A stretch of 64,000 nucleotides of DNA from Clostridium_AD sp964467165 (GTDB taxonomy: Bacteria > Bacillota > Clostridia > Clostridiales > Clostridiaceae), in NCBI GenBank assembly GCA_964467165.1, contig CAYXOL010000014.1, forward strand, positions 1-64,000, given 5' to 3'. The notes under the pieces were generated by a model, which worked only from the letters and a program-made list of their open reading frames with translations, was not told where the DNA came from and ran no database searches. Numbering within the stretch: the stretch's first letter is position 1; every line of letters begins with the position of its first letter. Of the stretch, positions 8,617-16,706 are shown one piece after another. Position numbers and translations under genes: made by a program.

Positions 8617-9693
8617 TTAGTCAACTCTTCTTGCAGTAAGATAATCACTTCTTGTAAGAGCGGATACTTTAACTACATCCCCAGTACTTGGAGCGTGTAT
8701 ATAGGAATTATTACCTACATACATTCCCACATGATGAGGGCTTCCAGATCCGAAGAAAACCAAATCTCCAGGTTGCAGATTATCTCTAGATACATAAGAT
8801 CCTTCATTTACCTGTGTTGTGGTAGTTCTACTAAGGGAGACTCCAAAATGAGCATATACATATTTTACAAAACCAGAACAATCAAAAGTCTCCGCACCAT
8901 TACCACCCCAAGCGTATGGCGTTCCTAAAAAATTACTTGCATAAGCCACTACAGCACTAGAACTAAGTGAAGTTGACCCTCTAGATGGAGTATATTTAGG
9001 TGCATTTTTCTTTATTTGATTTATTTGTACCATAGCAACATTTACGATAGCTTGTCCATCACTAATCCTGTTAGAATACAATCGTTGCTCTGCTTTAGCT
9101 GAAGCAATTAATGCTTGTTGCTCTTTCTTTTTATCTTTAAGGCTGAGTAGTTTGTTTTCATTCTCAGTTTTCAAAGCCACAAGACTTGTCTTTTCAGTTT
9201 CAAGGGCCTGTCTTTGACCTTCAATCTCACTTTTTTTATCTGTTAATTGTACAATAAGTTTATCATCATATTCTACAATCTTTTTTATATTTTCAACTCT
9301 TGATATAAGATCTGCTATTCCATCTGAATTAAATATAATTTCTAAATAACTATCCACGCCATTCATATACATGCTTCTCATTCTCTTGTTAAATAAGTCT
9401 TCTTCTTCAACAATATTATCCTGTGCAGTTACTATGTCCTTTGTTGCTTTTTCTATACTTTTCTGTGTTTTAACAATTTTAGCCTTTGCATTGTCCACAT
9501 CTGTATAAGTATTCTCTATATCTGAATCCAATTTTTCAACAGAAATTTGTATGTCCTCTATTTTACTCTGAGCCCTATCGTAAGCTTCTTTTTGATTTCC
9601 AGAGTTATTTGATAATGGTTGTGCAAATATTGGTACATTCATTGTAGTAACTATTCCAATTGCTACTATAAATGATATTATACTTTTACGCAA
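8617..9693 (-). CDS. Secreted NlpC/P60 peptidoglycan endopeptidase with coiled-coil region
   Basis: A 358-residue secreted wall hydrolase. The N-terminus is a signal peptide (basic start, hydrophobic ~5-22, cleavage after IFAQ). Residues ~35-230 form a long coiled coil of PcsB/CwlO type, and ~245-358 are the C40 peptidase, with Cys272 in DCSGF, His321 in HHVGMY and His333 in YIHAP. It likely cuts the gamma-D-Glu to diamino-acid bond in stem peptides during growth or division; the coiled coil suggests FtsEX control as in relatives. The start is TTG (9691-9693) behind a G-rich ribosome site (GGGGGGG). Confidence 0.9.
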   Translation of the reverse strand: MRKSIISFIVAIGIVTTMNVPIFAQPLSNNSGNQKEAYDRAQSKIEDIQISVEKLDSDIENTYTDVDNAKAKIVKTQKSIEKATKDIVTAQDNIVEEEDLFNKRMRSMYMNGVDSYLEIIFNSDGIADLISRVENIKKIVEYDDKLIVQLTDKKSEIEGQRQALETEKTSLVALKTENENKLLSLKDKKKEQQALIASAKAEQRLYSNRISDGQAIVNVAMVQINQIKKNAPKYTPSRGSTSLSSSAVVAYASNFLGTPYAWGGNGAETFDCSGFVKYVYAHFGVSLSRTTTTQVNEGSYVSRDNLQPGDLVFFGSGSPHHVGMYVGNNSYIHAPSTGDVVKVSALTRSDYLTARRVD

Positions 9694-9780
9694 TGAAATC
9701 CCCCCCTATCAATATATGTAAATATGTAAATATGTACAAAATGTAATCGTTCCAAACTCGACTTTTTCATTGTACCACGA

Positions 9781-9832
9781 GTGTCATCCACGTTGCAAGT
9801 GGCAAGTTTTAACTTTCCACCTACCACTGCGG
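9781..9832 (-). repeat. Dispersed CCACGTGG repeat, copy 3, with a degenerate inverted partner
   Basis: 9781-9808 is a reverse-orientation copy with two changes. It is followed at once by a decayed forward-like stretch (AACTTTCCACCTACCACTGC), so this looks like a worn version of the perfect inverted pair at 10480-10540. It lies between divergent genes, not at a gene end. Confidence 0.7.
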
Positions 9833-9941
9833 CTTCAGTAGCTATTTATAATCTCAAAAGTATAGTATAATAGCTTAAATAAAGGCATGTACAATAGTAA
9901 ATTATTATGTTAAATATATTTATATAGGGGAGGAATTTTAT

Positions 9942-10478
9942 ATGGAAATTGAAAAAGAAAAATTTGACACCGAAAAAATTGTAAATGAACTTATAGAACA
10001 AGGTCAGATATTTAACGATATTGAAGAAGATTTATTACATGAATTAATAGGAAATAAGGTATCTAAAAACAACGTCATCGCTCATGCACAGACCCTAACT
10101 TTTGGCAATAAAATGGCTGATAAAATAGCTGCCTCAGTAGGAAGTTGGAGTTTTATAATAATTGCATTATCAATTATTACAATATGGATAGTATTAAATT
10201 CTATTTTCAAAAATTTATTTGACCCCTTTCCATTTATACTTCTTAATCTAGTGCTATCTTGCACTGCTGCTATTCAAGCACCTGTTATCATGATGAGTCA
10301 AAATAGGCAAGAAGATAAGGATAGAATAAAATCAACAAATGATTATAAAATAAATCTTAAATCAGAATTAATTATTCAAGATTTGCATAAAAAAATGGAT
10401 ATATTAATTCAAAATCAAAAGACCCTAGTAGACAATCAAACTATAATGGTAAAATATATAGATAGTTTACCAAAATAA
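9942..10478 (+). CDS. DUF1003 membrane protein
   Basis: A 178-residue protein matching DUF1003: RxADKIAxxxGSW (near 58-70), two membrane segments (~68-90, ~95-113) and the family hallmark FDPFPFILLNLVLSC followed by AAIQAPVIMMSQNRQ. The C-terminus is a helical cytoplasmic tail. GGGGAGG precedes the ATG. Biochemical role is unknown for the family. It converges on the ECF ATPase gene, with an inverted repeat pair between their stops. Confidence 0.88.
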   Translation: MEIEKEKFDTEKIVNELIEQGQIFNDIEEDLLHELIGNKVSKNNVIAHAQTLTFGNKMADKIAASVGSWSFIIIALSIITIWIVLNSIFKNLFDPFPFILLNLVLSCTAAIQAPVIMMSQNRQEDKDRIKSTNDYKINLKSELIIQDLHKKMDILIQNQKTLVDNQTIMVKYIDSLPK

Positions 10479-10479
10479 A

Positions 10480-10540
10480 GTGCCATCCACGTGGCAAGTG
10501 GCAAGTTAGAAACTTGCCACTTGCCACGTGGATGGCACCT
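10480..10540. repeat. Perfect inverted pair of the dispersed repeat (copies 4a and 4b)
   Basis: Reverse copy 10480-10507 and forward copy 10511-10540 form a perfect 28-bp inverted repeat with a 3-base loop (AGA). It starts 2 bases after the TAA of the + gene, and its right edge supplies the TAG stop (10539-10541) of the minus gene. RNA from either side would fold into a very stable hairpin, but there is no U run after it. Confidence 0.92.
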
Positions 10541-11276
10541 AGATTATATTGTTTTCAAACAGAAACTCATTATCTTCCATTATTTCCTTGTAGCTACCAT
10601 CTCTTACAATGGTATGCTCCTTTGAAAATACAATAACTCTCTTAAATACATCTTTTACATATTCAAAATCATGAGTTGAACACAAAACCGTTTTTCCAGC
10701 CTCATTTAGTAAAATCATTAGTTCTCTTAAAAATCTTTTCGACTCAGGATCAAGTCCATTCATAGGTTCATCAAAGACAAGAACCTCTGGATTCATTACA
10801 AGCACAGAGGCTATAGCTATTTTTCTCTTTTCTCCTCCACTTAAATGGTACGGTTGTCTATGTTTTAAGTCTTCCACCTTTAAAAGCTTTAACACATCTT
10901 CAACCCTTTTCTGAACCTCATCTTCAGACATCCCCATTTGTCTTACACCAAAGGCTATTTCTTCGTATACATTTGAGCAAAAAAGCTGTACCTCTGAATT
11001 TTGAAATACAAAGCCTATTTTTTTATGAAACCCCTTTAAAAGCACATCTTTTTGTAGATATTTTGAATTTATCTCTGCGCCCTCAAAACTATAGCTTCCA
11101 CTGCTGGGACTTACAAGCCCATTAATCAATTTCATAAGTGTAGATTTTCCACTTCCATTTGGTCCTATAAAAGCCACAGATTCACCTGGCTTAATTTCCA
11201 AACTAACATTTTTAAGTGCACTACCACCGCCATCATATGAATAATAAACATCTTTCATCTTGATCAATAAAATCAC
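10539..11276 (-). CDS. Energy-coupling factor (ECF) transporter ATPase
   Basis: A 245-residue ABC ATPase. Walker A is GPNGSGKST (~38-46), Q-loop FQN, signature LSGGEKRK, Walker B VLVFDEP, and the switch His is in CSTHD. Overall form matches CbiO/EcfA. It powers vitamin or metal-ion uptake with an EcfT partner and a separate substrate-binding S protein. It overlaps the upstream EcfT gene by 4 bases (11273-11276), so the two are translationally coupled. Met7 is an alternative start. No S gene is adjacent. Its stop codon is formed by repeat copy 4b. Confidence 0.88.
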   Translation of the reverse strand: MILLIKMKDVYYSYDGGGSALKNVSLEIKPGESVAFIGPNGSGKSTLMKLINGLVSPSSGSYSFEGAEINSKYLQKDVLLKGFHKKIGFVFQNSEVQLFCSNVYEEIAFGVRQMGMSEDEVQKRVEDVLKLLKVEDLKHRQPYHLSGGEKRKIAIASVLVMNPEVLVFDEPMNGLDPESKRFLRELMILLNEAGKTVLCSTHDFEYVKDVFKRVIVFSKEHTIVRDGSYKEIMEDNEFLFENNII

Positions 11277-12067
11277 ACCCTAACAAAATAAAAATATGAA
11301 ACTATAAAACCTATGTTAATTATAATACAGATTATATCATTTAGTCTGAATTTGTACTTGCTATGCACTTTATATTCCCCTGTAAACCCTCTGCACTCCA
11401 TTGCCCCATACATTTCCTCAGCCATTTCCTTTGACTTTATAAACATAGTGCCTATTATTCCTGATAGTGAAGTGCTTTTATCTTTGTTTTTCCCTACAGA
11501 CCTCAGTTTAAGCGCGTATAACATATTCAGTGAAAATTCTCCAAAAATAACGATATACTTTATAGTAATATCTAAAACTAAAATAAAAATATCTGGAATA
11601 AAGAATAATTTTAGCGTCTTAGTTATATCGTTCCATTGTGTTATTGTAGAAGTGATATTAACCGCTGTTACTGTTGTTAGTGTTTTAATTACAATCAGTA
11701 TACTATTGCTTGTATTTCCCATAAGAAAGGAGGGCAAAAGAATGATAAGAGTAAAAATTGTTACTCCTACCCCTAACTTAAGTATGTGTTTTATTTCTTC
11801 TGCTTTAAGAAGACTAATAATAAGTAATAAATAAATGTCAACTATTATAATAAAATTAAGGCTTCTTGATAGTGCTACAAGTATTACTAATATTACCGCG
11901 GATATAAATTTAGTTATGGTATTTATCCCAAATCTATTATGTTTATGCTTTGCGTTGTATTTGAATTTTGCAAGCATCTTTAAAATAGATAGAATACTAT
12001 TACTTATAAAGGTATTCTTTTCAGTGGAAGGACCGTAATTATCTTTTTTAAGTAACCATTCTGGCAT
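11273..12067 (-). CDS. ECF transporter transmembrane protein EcfT (CbiQ-like)
   Basis: A 264-residue membrane protein with 5-6 predicted spans and, near the C-terminal third, MECRGFTGEY, the Arg-Gly coupling motif of EcfT/CbiQ proteins that contacts the ATPase. Its start MPEWL matches a subgroup linked to cobalt or vitamin transport. It pairs with the downstream ATPase. Only one ATPase and no S component are present, so substrate specificity must come from an S protein encoded elsewhere. Confidence 0.8.
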   Translation of the reverse strand: MPEWLLKKDNYGPSTEKNTFISNSILSILKMLAKFKYNAKHKHNRFGINTITKFISAVILVILVALSRSLNFIIIVDIYLLLIISLLKAEEIKHILKLGVGVTIFTLIILLPSFLMGNTSNSILIVIKTLTTVTAVNITSTITQWNDITKTLKLFFIPDIFILVLDITIKYIVIFGEFSLNMLYALKLRSVGKNKDKSTSLSGIIGTMFIKSKEMAEEMYGAMECRGFTGEYKVHSKYKFRLNDIICIIINIGFIVSYFYFVRV

Positions 12068-12205
12068 TAAAACTCCCTCTTTTCCTTTCCCTGTTTATGG
12101 CTATTAATTAGCTTGAAAATTAGTACGCTATAACTAAAACTTAATGCTTATTTAATAATTTTATCATATTCAATTAAAATAGTACATATTTTGTCTGAAT
12201 AATTA

Positions 12206-12255
12206 GTGCCATCCACGTGGCAAGTGGCAAGTTGTAAATTACAACTTGCCACTTG
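12206..12255 (-). repeat. Dispersed CCACGTGG repeat, copy 5, with partial inverted partner
   Basis: A full reverse-orientation copy (12206-12235) is followed after 5 bases by a forward half-copy (12241-12255), giving a 15-bp perfect inverted repeat. It lies past the rubrerythrin stop, where it could act as a 3' hairpin. Confidence 0.88.
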
Positions 12256-12270
12256 AATAATACATGATTT

Positions 12271-12855
12271 TTAATAATTTTCTGATAACACCTCAAAGTA
12301 TGCTTTTGGATGTGCACAAGCTGGGCACATTTCTGGAGCACTTGCTCCCTCAAAAATATAACCACAATTGCTACATTTCCACATAACCTCTGTATCTCTT
12401 TTGAATGCTGTATTGTTTTCTACTCTGCTTAGCAGTTGTCTGTATCTTTCTTCATGATGCTTTTCAACCTCAGCAATTTTTCTGTAAACAAAAGCGATAT
12501 CTGGAAAACCTTCTTCCTGCGCAACTCTTGCAAACTCTGGATAAAGTTCTGTCCACTCTTCATTTTCACCATTGGCTGCCCATAGTAAATTTGCTTTTGT
12601 ATCTGAAAGTCCTACAGGATATGTAGCATTAATCTCTACCACTTCTCCATTTAAACTTGCACTTAGAAATTTAAAGAATCTTTCTGCATGCTCTTTCTCG
12701 TTACCTGCTGTTTCAGTGAATATGTTAGAAATTTGTATAAATCCCTCTTTTTTAGCTACGGACGCATAATAGGTGTATCTATTTCTAGCCTGTGATTCAC
12801 CTGCGAATGATTTCATAAGATTTTCAGCTGTTTTTGTACCTTTTAACATTTTCAT
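12271..12855 (-). CDS. rbr: Rubrerythrin
   Basis: A 194-residue non-haem iron peroxidase of anaerobes that reduces hydrogen peroxide. The N-terminal ferritin-like domain carries the di-iron ligands (GESQARNRY, ETAGNEKEH, EVEKHHEERY), and the C-terminal rubredoxin domain has two Cys pairs (CSNC, CPAC) for one iron. Length and order are normal. AGGAGG precedes an ATG-AAA-ATG start. Monocistronic; peroxide-responsive control by PerR is usual for the family, but no clear PerR box was seen. Confidence 0.95.
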   Translation of the reverse strand: MKMLKGTKTAENLMKSFAGESQARNRYTYYASVAKKEGFIQISNIFTETAGNEKEHAERFFKFLSASLNGEVVEINATYPVGLSDTKANLLWAANGENEEWTELYPEFARVAQEEGFPDIAFVYRKIAEVEKHHEERYRQLLSRVENNTAFKRDTEVMWKCSNCGYIFEGASAPEMCPACAHPKAYFEVLSENY

Positions 12856-12990
12856 AAAATACCTCCTTTTTTCTCCTAAAAGAAAATAATTGTATATATT
12901 AAGGTATTCTATAAATGCGATAATTTCCCTCTTTTAAATTGTATTATTCTCAAAAAATTCACTACTTCTGGTATAGGCTTAGCTTATAAT

Positions 12991-13033
12991 AAACTTGCCA
13001 TGTGGATTCACTATATAAATAGGTTGGCACCTA
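12991..13033 (+). repeat. Dispersed CCACGTGG repeat, copy 6 (degenerate)
   Basis: A worn copy: AACTTGCCATGTGG, then an AT-rich insertion, then TTGGCACCTA. The last three bases are the TAG stop of metQ (13031-13033). Confidence 0.65.
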
Positions 13034-13849
13034 AAATGCCGGAATAATGTTTCCTTTATATTTATCCTCAATGAATTTTTTAACTTCTGGAGAGTTTAAT
13101 GCCTTTGACAGTGCCTCTATATATGGTTTAGTTTTATCCTCACTTCTAACTGCAAGCACGTTTGCATAAGGAGAATCTTTTGACTCAATGGCTAGTGAAT
13201 CAGTTGTTGGATTTAAATTTGCTTCTATGGCAAAATTTGAGTTTATAACTGCTGCATCCACCTCTTTTAAAATTCTTGGAAGTTGCGGTGCATCTAGTTC
13301 TGTTATTTTAAGCTTCTTTGGATTTTCTGTAATATCAAGTTTTGAAATTAGATCTCCCGTCTTTAATTTTAGAAGCCCAGCTTTCTCAAGTACTCTAAGT
13401 GCTCTCGCTCCATTTGTAGGATCACTTGGAATTGCTATTTCAGCTCCATCTTTTAAATCGCTGAGTTTTTTATATTTACTAGAATACACTCCCATAGGTT
13501 CTAGATGAACCTTTACCGTATAGTCAAGTTTGAGATTTTTTTCTTTACTAAAAGACTGTAAATAAGGTACATGTTGAAAGAAATTTGCATCTAGTTGTCC
13601 TTCTGCTAATGCAGTGTTTGGTGTTACATAATCAGTAAATTCTATTATCTCAAGAGTATATCCCTCTTTTTCTAAGATTGGCTTAACTATTTCTAATATC
13701 TCTTTATGAGGAACCGGTGATGCTCCAACTTTAATTATTTTTTTCTCAGCTACCACCTTAGTAGCTTTTGCCACTTCCTTTTTTGCTGCACAACCACTTA
13801 CCGTAAAAATCACAACTATTGTTAATAATACGCTTAATATTTTTTTCAT
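13031..13849 (-). CDS. metQ: Methionine ABC transporter substrate-binding lipoprotein MetQ
   Basis: A 272-residue lipoprotein with lipobox VSGC (Cys20) after a short hydrophobic leader. The NlpA/MetQ fold begins at IKVGASPVPHKEILE and continues through the typical DYVTPNTALAEGQLDANFFQHVPYL region (read in parts). It binds D- or L-methionine outside the membrane and delivers it to MetNI. It is the third gene of metN-metI-metQ on the minus strand, and expression should depend on the tandem S-box leader. Its stop is formed by repeat copy 6. Confidence 0.93.
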   Translation of the reverse strand: MKKILSVLLTIVVIFTVSGCAAKKEVAKATKVVAEKKIIKVGASPVPHKEILEIVKPILEKEGYTLEIIEFTDYVTPNTALAEGQLDANFFQHVPYLQSFSKEKNLKLDYTVKVHLEPMGVYSSKYKKLSDLKDGAEIAIPSDPTNGARALRVLEKAGLLKLKTGDLISKLDITENPKKLKITELDAPQLPRILKEVDAAVINSNFAIEANLNPTTDSLAIESKDSPYANVLAVRSEDKTKPYIEALSKALNSPEVKKFIEDKYKGNIIPAF

Positions 13850-13920
13850 TTTTAATTTCCTCCTTGTAGTAGCTAATAATCATGGACTATTAACTCTTCT
13901 TTATTCCTCTTTCGGTACTC

Positions 13921-14565
13921 TTATCTAATCATTTTTGTATATAATAAATTCCCCAATGCTTGAATTATTTGTACAACTACAATTAATATAATCACGGTAT
14001 ATATCATGATATCTGTTTTAAATCTATAGTAGCCATATTTCACTGCTACATCTCCAAGTCCTCCTCCACCGATGGTTCCTGCCATAGCTGAGTAACCTAT
14101 AATGTTTATTATGGTTAATGTAACTCCAAGAACTATAGATGGCAACGCCTCTTTTAGCATAACCTTAAATATAATTTGATGAGTTTTTGCGCCGAAGGAT
14201 TTGGCCGCCTCAATGATACCGTAATCCACCTCAAGTAGCGCTGTTTCCATTATCCTTGCAGCAAAAGGTGCTGCTCCAAGGGTTAGTGGAACTATTGCTG
14301 CATTAGTTCCAATGGTTGTCCCTACAATAAGCTTGGTTAATGGGAATATAGATATCATCAATATAATAAAAGGAAATGATCTAAGCATATTGACTACCAA
14401 ATTTAAACTTTTATAAATAAATGCATTTGGTCTTAAACCTTTTGGACTGGTTATAATAAGTCCCACCGCTGTAATAAATCCTAAAATAATTGTAAAAATT
14501 GTAGATACTAACACCATATATATAGTGTCTATAAGTGCAGGTAGTAAAACATCTTTAAATAGCAT
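13921..14565 (-). CDS. metI: Methionine ABC transporter permease MetI
   Basis: A 214-residue inner-membrane permease with five spans and the ABC coupling motif EAAKSFGAKTHQIIFKV (EAA loop, ~139-155), which contacts MetN. It has the usual MetI length and lies between metN and metQ with short spacers (50 and 71 bases). Confidence 0.93.
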   Translation of the reverse strand: MLFKDVLLPALIDTIYMVLVSTIFTIILGFITAVGLIITSPKGLRPNAFIYKSLNLVVNMLRSFPFIILMISIFPLTKLIVGTTIGTNAAIVPLTLGAAPFAARIMETALLEVDYGIIEAAKSFGAKTHQIIFKVMLKEALPSIVLGVTLTIINIIGYSAMAGTIGGGGLGDVAVKYGYYRFKTDIMIYTVIILIVVVQIIQALGNLLYTKMIR

Positions 14566-14615
14566 TTATAATTCTCCTCCTTTGATTTTTATTAAATGAT
14601 ATTCCTCTGGCTTAC

Positions 14616-15575
14616 CTAAATAATTAATTCCCAGTCTATGGATCTTTCATCTAAATATCTCAATATTTTCTCTTTGTTTTCCTTACTTACATTTATTGTA
14701 AGATTGCCCATTACCTCATCTCTAAATTTTTCTAGCCTCCCCCATACTATTGAAAAATCTACATCTAGCTCCCTAGCTATAGATGTTATAAGGCAGCTTT
14801 GGCTAATTTCTTTGGGGAAAAATATTTTAATATTATATCCCGTGCTAGGTAATAATTCTTCCTCTCCCATAAGTGTTTTCATTTCACCAGTTGGCCTAAT
14901 AAATAGCTCATGGGTATTTCCGATACTTTTAATCTCACCTCCTTCTAAAAGAATAAATTTATTGCAAATCTCTTTTACCACCTCCATTTGATGAGTAACT
15001 ACAATAATTGTTATATCTAATTTCTTATTGATATCTCTTAAAAGTTCCAAAATGGACTTTGTAGTTTTAGGGTCTAGTGCAGAGGTAGCTTCATCACAAA
15101 GTAATATTCGTGGGCTGAGAGCCAAGGCTCTTGCTATTCCAACTCTTTGCTTTTGCCCTCCACTTAGTTCTCGTATATTACTATTTATCTTATCTTTAAG
15201 CCCAACTAAATCTATTAAACTATCCACCCTTTCTTTAATGAAACTTTTATCTTTTCCCCATACTTCCAGTGGAAAAGCGATATTTTCAAAAACATTTTTT
15301 CTATACATTAAATTAAAATTTTGAAATATAATGCCTACATTTTTTCTAAACTCCAGAAGTTCTTTTGAACTTAACTGCTTTACTTCACTACCCATTATAT
15401 GAATACTGCCTTTATCATAGGTTTCAAGGCCGTTAAAACATCTAAGCAAAGTGGATTTACCAGCACCACTGTGACCTATAACCCCATAAATATCTCCTTT
15501 ATCCACAGTAAAGGAAACATTATTTAATACTTTCTCGGTGGAAAAACTTTTACTTACGCCGCAAACCTTAATCAT
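14616..15575 (-). CDS. metN: Methionine ABC transporter ATPase MetN with NIL domain
   Basis: A ~319-residue ABC ATPase. Walker A is GHSGAGKST, signature LSGGQKQR, Walker B ILLCDEATSALDP, and a C-terminal NIL (ACT-like) domain (~245-319) in relatives binds methionine to block transport. The start chosen is the second Met (15573-15575), because AAGGAG lies 6 bases before it; the first in-frame Met (15591-15593) has none close by. A 14-codon ORF upstream overlaps this start (separate entry). First gene of metNIQ. Confidence 0.92.
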   Translation of the reverse strand: MIKVCGVSKSFSTEKVLNNVSFTVDKGDIYGVIGHSGAGKSTLLRCFNGLETYDKGSIHIMGSEVKQLSSKELLEFRKNVGIIFQNFNLMYRKNVFENIAFPLEVWGKDKSFIKERVDSLIDLVGLKDKINSNIRELSGGQKQRVGIARALALSPRILLCDEATSALDPKTTKSILELLRDINKKLDITIIVVTHQMEVVKEICNKFILLEGGEIKSIGNTHELFIRPTGEMKTLMGEEELLPSTGYNIKIFFPKEISQSCLITSIARELDVDFSIVWGRLEKFRDEVMGNLTINVSKENKEKILRYLDERSIDWELII

Positions 15576-15617
15576 TTCATTCTCCTTTTCCATTGCTTAT
15601 TTTTAAAAATCACCACT
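15573..15617 (-). CDS. Possible leader peptide before metN
   Basis: On the minus strand a GTG-GTG start follows AAAGGAGGTA. It opens a 14-codon ORF whose TGA overlaps the metN start as ATGA. The peptide is strongly basic (K-x-K-Q-W-K-R-R-M-K). The strong ribosome site otherwise has no use. It may couple metN translation to the leader. No conservation was checked. Confidence 0.35.
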
Positions 15618-15660
15618 ACCTCCTTTAGGTCCATTAAATAAATAATGCTTATTTATGCCT

Positions 15661-15693
15661 AAAAAAATAGAACCCAAGAATAAACTTGAGCTC
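15661..15693 (-). terminator. S-box terminator 1 (metN-proximal)
   Basis: Stem GAGCTCAAG / CTTGGGTTC (with G-U pairs), followed in minus-strand RNA by UAUUUUUUU, directly after the downstream SAM-I aptamer. Methionine (SAM) excess would favour this hairpin. Confidence 0.85.
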
Positions 15694-15710
15694 TTTACGC
15701 CAAACTTACT

Positions 15711-15811
15711 CTTATCTCGCAGCAATGCTGCAGGATTTAACACCATGTACCATAAATATGATACTGGTTGTCGGGTTTCATAGGGCCGGTCCCTCCACCT
15801 CTCTTGATAAG
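15711..15811 (-). promoter_or_regulatory. SAM-I (S-box) riboswitch, metN-proximal copy
   Basis: Minus-strand RNA shows the S-box landmarks in order: P1 strand CTTATCAAGAGAGG, then GGAGGGACCGGCCC, TATGAAACCCGACAACC, GGTGTTAAATCCTGC and closing P1 strand GATAAG. It binds SAM and controls the metNIQ operon through the terminator just downstream. A 70-codon ORF runs through it but has no coding features. Confidence 0.93.
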
Positions 15812-15853
15812 ACAATATTAAATTTTATTTTGGATTTATGGTAAAAACAAAAA

Positions 15854-15886
15854 ACCTCTCCCATCAATATAAATGATGAAAGAGGT
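15854..15886 (-). terminator. S-box terminator 2 (distal)
   Basis: Stem ACCTCTTTCATC / GATGGGAGAGGT, followed in minus-strand RNA by UUUUUUGUUUUU. It belongs to the upstream aptamer, so transcription must pass two SAM-controlled terminators. Confidence 0.88.
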
Positions 15887-15907
15887 ATAAAATTACAAAG
15901 GCACCTC

Positions 15908-16025
15908 TCTCATCTTCCGCTAAGTTCAAAGGAACTAAGCGCAGGAATTAGCACCTTTTCAGACAAATGATATCTGACGGTTGCCGAGGTGTCATAGGGC
16001 CAGTCCCTCTACCTCTCTTGATGAG
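15908..16025 (-). promoter_or_regulatory. SAM-I (S-box) riboswitch, distal copy
   Basis: A second full S-box in the same orientation, ~100 bases upstream of the first. P1 is CTCATCAAGAGAGG, then AGGGACTGGCCC, TATGACACCTCGGCAACC, GGTGCTAATTCCTGC and closing GATGAG. The core agrees with copy 1 but stems and loops differ in sequence, so this is not a recent exact duplication. Confidence 0.93.
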
Positions 16026-16112
16026 AATTATTTGTTTTATTAAATTATAGATATAATATCACTATATGAATTAAATGTAAAGGGATTTTTTATTTTTCTT
16101 TCTACTGCCATT

Positions 16113-16613
16113 CTAATCTCCCCCAACTACCGTACTTCTTCGTTCCATTAATACTACATCTAACCAATTTTCATTGTTCATTTTAGCTACCTTTTCTCTT
16201 ATACCAATTTCTCTAAATCCACACTTTTTATGCAATGCTATACTCCAAACATTTTCTCTAATAATTCCAGACTGCAAAGTCCAAAAACCATTGTCTTCGG
16301 ATACTTTAATTAACTCTGATAAAAGAACCTTCCCCATGCCTTGTCCTTTATAATTATCAGCAATATAAATGCTTACTTCTGCTACCCCCTCATAAACACT
16401 TCTACTTGATGTAGGACTTAAAGCTCCCCAGCCTAGCACCTTATCACCTAAGCGAGCAACTAATCTACATGAACTTATGTGGTCACTATTCCAGTTTTCA
16501 TAGGTAGGTACTTCTGCCTGAAATGTCGCTACTCCTGTTTCAATACCTTGCTTATAAATATTTGCTACTTGCTGCCAATCTTGCTTCACCATTTTTTCAA
16601 TTTTATATTCCAT
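16113..16613 (-). CDS. GNAT acetyltransferase (phosphinothricin acetyltransferase-like)
   Basis: A ~166-residue GNAT enzyme. The acetyl-CoA loop is YKGQGMGKVLLSEL, followed by GFWTLQSGIIREN, SIALHKKCGF and a C-terminal DVVLMERR strand. This order is typical of the phosphinothricin acetyltransferase/YncA group, which acetylates amino-acid-like amines such as methionine analogues. Start: Met at 16611-16613, preceded by GGGGGAGA; the longer in-frame ORF lacks a ribosome site. It is first at the metNIQ-distal side but has its own spacer. Confidence 0.82.
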   Translation of the reverse strand: MEYKIEKMVKQDWQQVANIYKQGIETGVATFQAEVPTYENWNSDHISSCRLVARLGDKVLGWGALSPTSSRSVYEGVAEVSIYIADNYKGQGMGKVLLSELIKVSEDNGFWTLQSGIIRENVWSIALHKKCGFREIGIREKVAKMNNENWLDVVLMERRSTVVGGD

Positions 16614-16670
16614 TTTTCTCCCCCTAATTATCTGCAACAGACTAACCACAATATTAAGCATATCTAATTC

Positions 16671-16700
16671 AACTTGCCACTTGCCACGTGGATGGCACCT
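16671..16700 (+). repeat. Dispersed CCACGTGG repeat, copy 7
   Basis: Full-length copy, GTGGATGGCACCT at its right end. It lies 6 bases past the stop codon of the minus-strand histidine-phosphatase gene. Confidence 0.92.
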
Positions 16701-16706
16701 TATTTT

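Noticed and set aside
12174..12365. 63-codon minus ORF
   Set aside because: Another frame of the rubrerythrin gene end and the repeat after it.
15603..15815. 70-codon minus ORF
   Set aside because: It runs straight through the metN-proximal S-box riboswitch and its terminator; the sequence is explained by RNA structure.
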